Origin: Bacteroidales bacterium Bact_16
GTDB taxonomy: Bacteria; Bacteroidota; Bacteroidia; Bacteroidales; UBA932
Length of the DNA stretch: 6,061 nucleotides
Reading direction: 5' to 3'
NCBI GenBank assembly: GCA_001602885.1
Contig: LUZH01000336.1
Location: 1 to 6,061, forward strand
This document shows positions 1 to 5,015 of this stretch, in pieces; position 1 is the first letter of the stretch; each line of letters opens with the position of its first letter. The position numbers and the translations under genes are program-made. A model generated the notes under the pieces. The model worked only from the letters and a program-made list of their open reading frames with translations, ran no database searches and was not told the origin of the DNA.

Positions 1-1
1 A

Positions 2-20
2 AAGAAAACTCCGTTTTCTT
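2..20. repeat. AT-rich perfect inverted repeat upstream of aldolase
   Basis: An 8-base arm, AAGAAAAC (2-9), is exactly complementary to GTTTTCTT (13-20) across a three-base TCC spacer. The stem is AT-rich and no T-tract follows it, so it does not read as a normal intrinsic terminator for the preceding gene. Its right arm overlaps the proposed -33 element of the aldolase promoter (TTG, 19-21), so an operator is possible, but it could also be chance or the remains of an upstream gene's 3' end. Confidence 0.3.
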
Positions 21-49
21 GAATAAAAGGCGGAATCTGGCTACCTTTG
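19..49 (+). promoter_or_regulatory. Bacteroidota-type promoter for the aldolase gene
   Basis: TACCTTTG (42-49) matches the Bacteroidota -7 consensus TAnnTTTG. A TTG (19-21) lies 20 bases upstream, the expected distance for the -33 element. Transcription would begin a few bases after 49 and leave a short AT-rich leader of roughly 15 bases before the ATG at 70, with no Shine-Dalgarno sequence, as is usual in this phylum. This is the best-formed promoter in the window. Confidence 0.65.
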
Positions 50-69
50 CGGCACTCTAATTTTATAGT

Positions 70-903
70 ATGCAAACCATCAAAGAAGTACTCTACGACT
101 GCCAGGCCAGGAAAACCGCGGTTCTGGCTACCAACTTTTATAACTACGAGACCCTCGTGTGCGTCGCCAAGGCCGCCCAGGCGGCCGGGGCGCCCGTGAT
201 GCTGCAGCTCACGCGCTCTTCCATCGACTACATGGGGCTCCACACCGCCTACAAGATGGGCCGCCAGGTGCTGGCGGACTACGGCCTGCAGGGCTATATC
301 CACCTGGACCACGGCCCCAGCCTGGAGCTGGTGCAGCGCTGCCTGGACGAGGGTTTCGACTCCGTGATGATCGATGCTTCCGAGAAGCCGTTCGACGAGA
401 ACGTGGCCATTTCGTCCAAGGCCGTCGAGATGGCGAAGCCCTACGGGGCCAACGTGGAGGCGGAGCTCGGCTACGTGGCCAAGCTCGGCCAGGAGCAGGG
501 CGGCGGCTTCACGACGCCGGAGCAGGCGGTCGAGTTCGTGGCCCGCACCGGCGTGGACGCGCTCGCCGTGTCCATCGGCTCCGCGCACGGCTTCTACAAG
601 CAGCCGCCGCACCTCGACATCCCGCGCCTCGCAGCCATCCACGCCGCGACGCCGGTCGCACTGGTGCTGCACGGCAGCTCCGGCATCCCGCATGACCAAG
701 TGCGCGAGGCCATCGCCAACGGCATCGTGAAGGTGAACCTGGCCACCGAGATCAAGGACAACTTCATGCGCGCCCTCAAGCAGGTGCTCTCCGAGAGCGA
801 TGAGATCGACCTGCGCAAGGTGTTCCCGAAGGCCATGCTCCCCGTCGTGGAGCTCCTCAAGGAGAAATACGCCGTCACCGGCGCCACCGTCAAGCTCGCC
901 TAG
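70..903 (+). CDS. Class II ketose-bisphosphate aldolase (GatY/KbaY-like)
   Basis: This is a zinc-dependent class II aldolase, a cytosolic TIM-barrel enzyme that reversibly splits a ketose-1,6-bisphosphate into glycerone phosphate and glyceraldehyde 3-phosphate. At 277 residues it matches the GatY/KbaY/short Fba branch (about 280-285) rather than the longer FbaA form. Visible motifs in order are TNFYNYE (21-27), HLDHG (78-82) with the catalytic Asp80 and zinc ligand His81, SVMIDAS (98-104), VEAELG (129-134), SIGSAHG (168-174) with zinc ligand His173, LVLHGSSG (198-205) with His201, and KVNLATE (221-227), the phosphate-binding segment. The loop after VEAELG is shorter than in E. coli GatY. The ATG at 70 puts the conserved strand at the normal distance and follows a good promoter. 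Family assignment is firm. Substrate (fructose- versus tagatose-bisphosphate) cannot be decided, as no galactitol or amino-sugar genes are nearby. Confidence 0.93.
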   Translation: MQTIKEVLYDCQARKTAVLATNFYNYETLVCVAKAAQAAGAPVMLQLTRSSIDYMGLHTAYKMGRQVLADYGLQGYIHLDHGPSLELVQRCLDEGFDSVMIDASEKPFDENVAISSKAVEMAKPYGANVEAELGYVAKLGQEQGGGFTTPEQAVEFVARTGVDALAVSIGSAHGFYKQPPHLDIPRLAAIHAATPVALVLHGSSGIPHDQVREAIANGIVKVNLATEIKDNFMRALKQVLSESDEIDLRKVFPKAMLPVVELLKEKYAVTGATVKLA

Positions 904-906
904 ATT

Positions 907-1929
907 TCAGGAAATAATCGAAAGAATGGACCGCCGCAGGTTTTCTGCGGCGGTTTTTGGTTGGATGGCCTCCGCCGTCGGGAGGCCGGCCGGCGAGGCC
1001 TGGACGAGCCGGGCGAAGCCGGCGGCGGCCAGGGCGTCGCGGTCGGCGATGCGGCCGGACAGCAGGACGACGGGGACGGCGCCGGCGTGGCGCAGGACGC
1101 CATAAGGGACCTTGCCCTGGAGGGTCTGGCTGTCGGACCGGCCTTCGCCGGTGACGACCAGGTCCGCGCCGGCGAGGCGGTCGGCGAAGCCGACGGCCGC
1201 CAGCACGCGGTCGATGCCGGGCACGCGGACGGCGTCGAAGCAGGCCAGGAAGGCGGCGCCGAGGCCGCCGGCAGCGCCGGCGCCGGGCAGGCGGCGCACG
1301 TCGCGCCCGGTCAGGGCGCACAGGGCGTCGGCCTGCGCCTCAAGGCGCCGCTCCAAGACGGCGACCGCCGCGGGCGAAGCGCCCTTCTGGGGCGCGAACA
1401 CCCGCGCTGCGCCCGTCGGGCCGACCAGCGGGTTGTCCACGTCGCTCAGCATTTCTATCTTGCAGTCTTTCAACGCTTTGCGCAAGCCATGCACCTCCAG
1501 CATCCCGCTGCCGCCGTCGCAGGTGGCGGTGCCGCCCAGGCCCACCAGGAAGTGCGTGGCGCCGGCGGCGCGGGCGGCGAGCAGCAGCTCGCCCACGCCG
1601 CGGGTGGTGGCCCGCAGCGGGTCGCGCTCCTCCGGCCGGAGGAGCTGCAGCCCGCAGGCCTCGGCCACCTCCACGACGGCCGTCCCGCCCGCGAGCCCGA
1701 AACGGGCGCGCACGGGCCGGCCGAGCGGGTCGGACACCAGCGCCGTCCTGATTTCGCCGCGCAGCGCGGCCACGAGCACGTCAAGCGTCCCTTCCCCGCC
1801 ATCGGCGAGGGGCAGCTCCACGACCTCCCAGTCGGGATGCCGCTCCCGGACGGCCGCACCCAGCTCGGCCGCCACCTCCCGCGCCGGGAGGCAGCCTTTG
1901 AAGGAATCGGGTGCGATCAGGATCTTCAT
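907..1929 (-). CDS. Glycerate 2-kinase (GarK/GlxK family)
   Basis: This enzyme phosphorylates D-glycerate with ATP, in this family to 2-phosphoglycerate, linking glycerate and glyoxylate breakdown to glycolysis in the cytosol. Family signatures are MKILIAPDSFKG (1-12), LADGGEGT (41-48), SDPLGRPV (66-73), LVGLGGTATCDGGSGML (128-144), SDVDNPLVGPTGAARVF (162-178), PQKGASP (180-186), LPGAGAAGGLGAAF (214-227) and VVTGEGRSDSQTLQGK (258-273). Its 340 residues are some 30-40 fewer than the common 375-380. Most of the difference lies between GML (about 144) and SDVDNP (162), where the usual insertion is replaced by a short link. I believe this compact form occurs in Bacteroidota. The ATG at 1929 starts exactly at the conserved MKI.IAPDSFKG. 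It is convergent with the aldolase, with three bases between the stops, and its last codons hold the aldolase terminator. Confidence 0.94.
   Translation of the reverse strand: MKILIAPDSFKGCLPAREVAAELGAAVRERHPDWEVVELPLADGGEGTLDVLVAALRGEIRTALVSDPLGRPVRARFGLAGGTAVVEVAEACGLQLLRPEERDPLRATTRGVGELLLAARAAGATHFLVGLGGTATCDGGSGMLEVHGLRKALKDCKIEMLSDVDNPLVGPTGAARVFAPQKGASPAAVAVLERRLEAQADALCALTGRDVRRLPGAGAAGGLGAAFLACFDAVRVPGIDRVLAAVGFADRLAGADLVVTGEGRSDSQTLQGKVPYGVLRHAGAVPVVLLSGRIADRDALAAAGFARLVQASPAGLPTAEAIQPKTAAENLRRSILSIIS
931..958 (+). terminator. Intrinsic terminator of the aldolase gene
   Basis: CCGCCGCA (931-938) pairs perfectly with TGCGGCGG (946-953) around a seven-base loop, and TTTTT (954-958) follows. 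This is a strong rho-independent terminator 27 bases past the aldolase stop. It lies wholly inside the 3' end of the convergent glycerate kinase gene, where the same bases, read on the other strand, encode part of its C-terminal PKTAAENLRRS. In the minus direction the stem is followed only by a loosely T-rich stretch, so termination of the kinase transcript here is possible but weaker. Confidence 0.85.
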
Positions 1930-1947
1930 GGCGGACTGCTTCTAGGG

Positions 1948-1955
1948 CAAAGATA
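1948..1955 (-). promoter_or_regulatory. -7 element for glycerate kinase promoter
   Basis: Read on the minus strand, the sequence is TATCTTTG, an exact TAnnTTTG box ending 18 bases before the ATG at 1929. The predicted leader is about 10-14 bases. No TTTG-like -33 element is found at the expected distance, which falls on the opposing -7 box at 1977-1984. Confidence 0.5.
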
Positions 1956-1976
1956 CGGATTCAAAGGCAATTTTTG

Positions 1977-1984
1977 TATCTTAG
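1977..1984 (+). promoter_or_regulatory. Candidate -7 element for the hydrolase genes
   Basis: TATCTTAG (1977-1984) differs by one base from TAnnTTTG and stands 23 bases before the ATG at 2008. A clear -33 element is missing. It is the only promoter-like site for the two hydrolase genes in the 78-base divergent gap. Its GTATCTT is the inverted copy of the AAGATAC of the glycerate kinase -7 box. Confidence 0.35.
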
Positions 1985-2007
1985 CGCTCTGTTAAAAGCA
2001 TATTTGG

Positions 2008-3024
2008 ATGCATCGAAAGAGTTTAAACAAGAATAAGAAACCTAAACGTATGATAATGACGATCGTAATCGTGGCGGTGGTCCTCATCGCCCTCCGGTTT
2101 ATCCTGTTCCCGCCGGTCAAGGAACTTCCCACCACCGGGCAATACAGTTTTACTTCAGAGGATTACTGGGTGACGCTCGACCAGGCGGACCCCTATTCCA
2201 AGGACGGAAGCAAGCGACAGCTTCAGATACGGAAATGGTACCCGACCGGCTGCTCCGAGCAGAAGCCGGTCGTCGTGGCGTCCCACGGATCCTGCGGGAC
2301 CATCGGCAACAACCTGAACCTTTACCGCGAGCTGGCCAGCCACGGCTACACGGTCCTGGCAGTGGCCCATCCCGGCCAGGTGGCAAGCGTCAAATACGAA
2401 AACGGCAAGAAGAGCGGTCCCAGCAAGGAGTTTCTCAAGGAAATGTCTACCCTCAATCCGGACGGAGATCAGGTGAAGGTCTATGAAGTCTACCACAAGT
2501 GGATGGAAATCAGGACCGGCGACCTGAACGCCGTCCTGGACGACTACATTGCGAAGAACGGGGCCACCCGGTTTATTGCGGAAGGCCATTCCCTCGGCGG
2601 TTCCGCGGCCTACGCCATGGCCCGGATCCGGAAGGACGTCATCGGCGTCATTGCACTGGAATCCCCCGCCATGTACGACATCAAGGGCGTCGAGGACGGA
2701 GCGTTAGTTTTTGACGGAAGCGACTATGCCGTCCCGGTATTGAGTGTCTATTCCGATGCCGCCTATCCGTATCTGAGGAAATGGGCGCAGTATAAGAACA
2801 ACATAATGTTTATGGACAGCGGCAATCCGCTTTACACGAACATCCATTACGAAAACATCGGGCACTTTGGCCTGTGCGACCTGTCCCTGGCTTCGCCTGT
2901 CCTGACGGCGATCCTGGACAGAGGGTTCCAGAAGGCAAAAGCCGCCGACATACTCACAAAGCTGAACGAAGACTGCCTCGCCTGGATTCAGAACCTGGAC
3001 GGCGGGGCGCAAGGAGGTATTTAG
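2008..3024 (+). CDS. Membrane-anchored alpha/beta-hydrolase, PAF-acetylhydrolase/dienelactone-hydrolase-like
   Basis: This is a probable serine ester hydrolase of unknown substrate held on the outer face of the inner membrane. A very basic N-terminus (residues 1-14) precedes one hydrophobic segment (about 15-34) with no lipobox or clear signal-peptidase site, suggesting a type II anchor. The hydrolase fold follows: strand and oxyanion segment VVVASHGSCG (88-97), LASHGYTVLAVAHPG (109-123), then RTGDLNAVLDDY (169-180) before the nucleophile elbow GHSLGG (193-198) with Ser195. His286 in NIGHFGL (283-289) is the likely catalytic His. The acid could be Asp250 or Glu218. The SHG...HPG and R..D...VLD pattern recalls PAF-acetylhydrolase-like enzymes. 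The start at 2008 is preferred because it keeps the basic stretch, but Met15 (2050) is possible. Base composition is intermediate, judged by eye at mid-50s percent GC. Its TAG abuts the next ATG, so the two genes are co-translated. Confidence 0.82.
   Translation: MHRKSLNKNKKPKRMIMTIVIVAVVLIALRFILFPPVKELPTTGQYSFTSEDYWVTLDQADPYSKDGSKRQLQIRKWYPTGCSEQKPVVVASHGSCGTIGNNLNLYRELASHGYTVLAVAHPGQVASVKYENGKKSGPSKEFLKEMSTLNPDGDQVKVYEVYHKWMEIRTGDLNAVLDDYIAKNGATRFIAEGHSLGGSAAYAMARIRKDVIGVIALESPAMYDIKGVEDGALVFDGSDYAVPVLSVYSDAAYPYLRKWAQYKNNIMFMDSGNPLYTNIHYENIGHFGLCDLSLASPVLTAILDRGFQKAKAADILTKLNEDCLAWIQNLDGGAQGGI
3011..3018 (+). promoter_or_regulatory. Perfect Shine-Dalgarno sequence for the second hydrolase
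   Basis: AAGGAGGT is a full-length anti-16S match, with seven bases between GGAGG and the ATG at 3025. It sits inside the last codons of the upstream hydrolase (the Gln-Gly-Gly-Ile tail). It is the only such site among the genes here, and Bacteroidota rarely use Shine-Dalgarno sequences. It supports the start at 3025 and hints at a donor from a phylum that does use them. Confidence 0.75.
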
Positions 3025-3948
3025 ATGGGAGGAATTAGAAAGAAGATTACTAGGATAGTTCTATGCATATTAGGCGTTATCGTTTTGGCTCTTGCGATAG
3101 ATTTTATTGTGGTCAGGAAAGAAGCACTGGACAGATTTGCCGGGTATGAGGCTAAAGCAAAAAGTATAAACAGTTCCTTTGGTAAAATCAGCTATATCGA
3201 CGAGGGCGAAGGAGAGCCATTTCTTGTCGCTCATGGAATTACCGGAGGGTATGACCAGGGCTTTGACGTATTAAGCGGACGTACAGATGATAACAGGGTT
3301 ATTGCGCCATCGAGATTCGGATATCCCGGAACGGATATGCCGGAGAACGCTACAGTGGATATGCAGGCGGAAGCATATGTTGAATTACTTGATACGCTTG
3401 GTATTGAGAGAACCTTTATTGTGGCAACCAGCGCAGGAGGGGCAGTCGCTCAGAGATTCGCGTTGATGTATCCTGATAGATGTAAAGGTCTGGTACTATA
3501 CTGCTCGGGGTATCCTGCATTGGAGAAACCAACTGAACCTGTTTCAGGAATGACGGGACCTCCGGAAGCAGCATGTAACGACTTTGTCATGTGGTTAATC
3601 AGCCCTCTGTTCAAACCGATTATGGGAATGGAAAGCAGTGTGATAAAGCAGATTATGCCCATGAAAGATCGTAAGGCAGGCATCGTGTTTGATGGAGATG
3701 TGGTGAATAAGGATCACACCAATAACTATGAGAATTATGATTTAAGAAATATTAAAGTACCTGTTCTCATTATCCATTCTGAAGATGATAAACTTGCAAA
3801 TCCGGAGAAAGCGAAGTACTGGAGTAAAGAGATTCCGGGTTGTACATCCGTTTTCTTTTCCGGTGGAGGACATCTGATGACGGGTAACAGCGAAGATATT
3901 AATCTTACACTTGATGAGTTTGTGGAGAAGAATAGCAGATCTTTTTGA
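3025..3948 (+). CDS. Membrane-anchored alpha/beta-fold hydrolase, probably acquired
   Basis: This is a predicted serine hydrolase of the classic alpha/beta fold; the substrate is unknown. GGIRKKITR (2-10) leads into one transmembrane helix (about 11-30), so the enzyme is probably anchored with its catalytic domain outside. Domain order is YIDEGEGEPFLVAHGITGG (57-75) with the HG oxyanion motif, then APSRFGYPGTD (94-104), then the nucleophile elbow ATSAGGA (134-140) with Ser136. Here Ala-Thr replaces the usual Gly-x before Ser. The likely acid is Asp255 (or Asp254) in HSEDDK (251-256), and the base is His283 in GGGHL (280-284). The gene begins directly after the stop of the previous hydrolase behind a perfect Shine-Dalgarno sequence. 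Its composition (about 40-45% GC by eye) and AGA/ATA/TTA codons differ sharply from the genes on both sides, which suggests transfer, perhaps from a Clostridia-like donor. The hydrolase call is firm; the origin is inference. Confidence 0.85.
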   Translation: MGGIRKKITRIVLCILGVIVLALAIDFIVVRKEALDRFAGYEAKAKSINSSFGKISYIDEGEGEPFLVAHGITGGYDQGFDVLSGRTDDNRVIAPSRFGYPGTDMPENATVDMQAEAYVELLDTLGIERTFIVATSAGGAVAQRFALMYPDRCKGLVLYCSGYPALEKPTEPVSGMTGPPEAACNDFVMWLISPLFKPIMGMESSVIKQIMPMKDRKAGIVFDGDVVNKDHTNNYENYDLRNIKVPVLIIHSEDDKLANPEKAKYWSKEIPGCTSVFFSGGGHLMTGNSEDINLTLDEFVEKNSRSF

Positions 3949-3989
3949 TGACGAGCAACGGGGAAAATACAGAAACGGATGATTTTTAA
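3948..3989 (+). CDS. Possible 13-codon micro-ORF bridging two genes
   Basis: The reading frame MTSNGENTETDDF begins at an ATG overlapping the TGA of the second hydrolase (TGATG, 3946-3950). It ends with a TAA overlapping the ATG of the phosphatase (TAATG, 3987-3991). It fills the whole gap between the two genes. It could be a coupling peptide that passes ribosomes to the phosphatase, a remnant of an older gene, or chance. It resembles no family I know, and no ribosome-binding site is seen. Confidence 0.2.
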   Translation: MTSNGENTETDDF

Positions 3990-4441
3990 TGATTAAGATA
4001 CTATTTGTCTGCCACGGGAACATCTGCCGCAGCCCGATGGCGGAGTATATCCTGAAGGCGCTGCTGCGCGCCCACGGCCTCGAGGACCGCTATTATGTCG
4101 AATCGGCCGCCGTCTCCACCGAGGAGATCGGCAATCCCATCTATCCGCCCGCACGGCGCTGCCTCAACCAGCACGGCATTCCGTTCGACGTCCGGCAGGC
4201 CCGGCAGATCACCCGCGCCGACTACGACCGCTTCGACCGCATCATCTGCATGGACGCCTCCAACCTGCGGATGCTCCGCTACATCATCCCGGACGACCCG
4301 CAGGGAAAAGTGCACCTGATGATGTCTTATACCGGGCGCAGCCGCGACGTCGCAGACCCCTGGTACACAGGCGATTTCGAGACGACTTTCCAGGATATCC
4401 TGACCGCCTGCGAAGCGATGCTCGCCGGCGTGCCGCGCTGA
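3989..4441 (+). CDS. Low-molecular-weight protein-tyrosine phosphatase
   Basis: This is a cytosolic cysteine phosphatase that removes phosphate from phosphotyrosine proteins; bacterial relatives often act on tyrosine kinases of polysaccharide export or on stress proteins. The active-site loop CHGNICRS (8-15) has nucleophile Cys8, the second Cys13 that can protect it by disulfide formation, Arg14 and Ser15. The general acid is Asp123 in ADPWYTGDFE (122-131), a form of the usual DPYYG loop. The length of 150 residues is typical. The N-terminus IKILFVCHGN starts correctly for the family, fixing the ATG at 3989 despite the absence of a Shine-Dalgarno sequence. No TAnnTTTG box is seen in the 100 bases upstream, so it may depend on read-through from the hydrolase genes. 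GC-rich composition resumes here. No kinase or capsule gene is adjacent, so the substrate is unknown. Confidence 0.94.
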   Translation: MIKILFVCHGNICRSPMAEYILKALLRAHGLEDRYYVESAAVSTEEIGNPIYPPARRCLNQHGIPFDVRQARQITRADYDRFDRIICMDASNLRMLRYIIPDDPQGKVHLMMSYTGRSRDVADPWYTGDFETTFQDILTACEAMLAGVPR

Positions 4442-4467
4442 TTTTTCGAAAACTTTCCGTATCTTTG
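4438..4467 (+). promoter_or_regulatory. Bacteroidota-type promoter for msrA
   Basis: TATCTTTG (4460-4467) is an exact TAnnTTTG box. CTG (4438-4440), a two-of-three match to the TTG -33 core, lies 19 bases upstream at the end of the phosphatase gene. Only eight bases separate the box from the ATG at 4476, so the predicted transcript has a leader of only a few bases. Confidence 0.6.
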
Positions 4468-4475
4468 TTCTTCGC

Positions 4476-5000
4476 ATGAAGAAAGACATTTACCTCGCCG
4501 GCGGCTGCTTTTGGGGCGCCGAGCATTATCTCAAACGCATCCGCGGTGTCGTGAGCACCGAGACAGGCTATGCCAACGGCAACATAGCCTATCCGACATA
4601 TCGTGAAGTCTATACCGACACGACCGGCTATGCCGAGGCCGTCCACGTGGTCTATGACCCCGACGTGCTCGGCCTGGAGCGGCTCATCCAGATCTACTTC
4701 ACCGCCATCGACCCGACCAGCCTCAACAAGCAGGGCGAGGACGAAGGCACGCGCTACCGCACCGGCATCTACTACACCGATCCCGAAGACCTGCCCGCCA
4801 TCCGCAAGATCTACGACCGCGTCGCAGGCGAGATCAAGGCCCCGCTGGCCGTGGAAGTCAAGCCGCTCAAGAATTTCTACCGGGCGGAGGACTACCACCA
4901 GGACTATCTCGACAAGAATCCGCAGGGCTACTGCCATATTTCCCCGGCCCTGATGGAGTTCGCCCGCACGGCCAACGACCCGGACAACGACACCGACTAG
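4476..5000 (+). CDS. msrA: Peptide methionine (S)-S-oxide reductase MsrA
   Basis: This enzyme reduces methionine-S-sulfoxide in proteins and as the free amino acid, repairing oxidative damage in the cytosol with thioredoxin as the usual electron donor. The signature AGGCFWGAEH (8-17) holds catalytic Cys11, Phe12, Trp13 and Glu16. ETGYANG (29-35), TGYAEAVHVVYDP (50-62), FTAIDPTSLNKQGEDEGTRYRTGIYY (75-100) and YHQDYLDKNP (140-149) follow the family order, and Cys153 in GYCHI (151-155) is the likely resolving cysteine. The length of 174 residues is normal for stand-alone MsrA; no MsrB domain is fused. The Cys often found in the EEVC-type motif is Tyr46 here (REVYTD). The ATG at 4476 is the only plausible start, since LAGGCFWG must lie near the N-terminus. 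The priA-like gene follows after 15 bases with no promoter visible, so the two are probably one transcript. Confidence 0.96.
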   Translation: MKKDIYLAGGCFWGAEHYLKRIRGVVSTETGYANGNIAYPTYREVYTDTTGYAEAVHVVYDPDVLGLERLIQIYFTAIDPTSLNKQGEDEGTRYRTGIYYTDPEDLPAIRKIYDRVAGEIKAPLAVEVKPLKNFYRAEDYHQDYLDKNPQGYCHISPALMEFARTANDPDNDTD

Positions 5001-5015
5001 CCTCTGTCCCCGGCG

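Noticed and set aside
159..730. Two overlapping frames inside the aldolase gene
   Set aside because: They are Arg/Ala/Pro-rich alternative-frame translations of a well-supported class II aldolase, typical of high GC.
961..1995. A 344-codon open frame on the plus strand
   Set aside because: It is antisense to the glycerate kinase, which carries every family motif. The translation is Gly/Ala/Arg/Gln-rich and unrecognisable, so it is a shadow frame.
2155..2589. A 144-codon minus-strand frame within the first hydrolase
   Set aside because: It opposes a gene with a complete catalytic set and has no family resemblance or promoter.
3949..3988. Possible terminator between the second hydrolase and the phosphatase
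   Set aside because: There is a short T-run before the phosphatase ATG, but no complementary stem precedes it, so no intrinsic terminator can be supported.
3005..3991. Insertion-sequence or integron boundaries around the AT-rich hydrolase
   Set aside because: I looked for direct or inverted repeats and recombinase genes at the composition edges and found none, so a named mobile element cannot be claimed.
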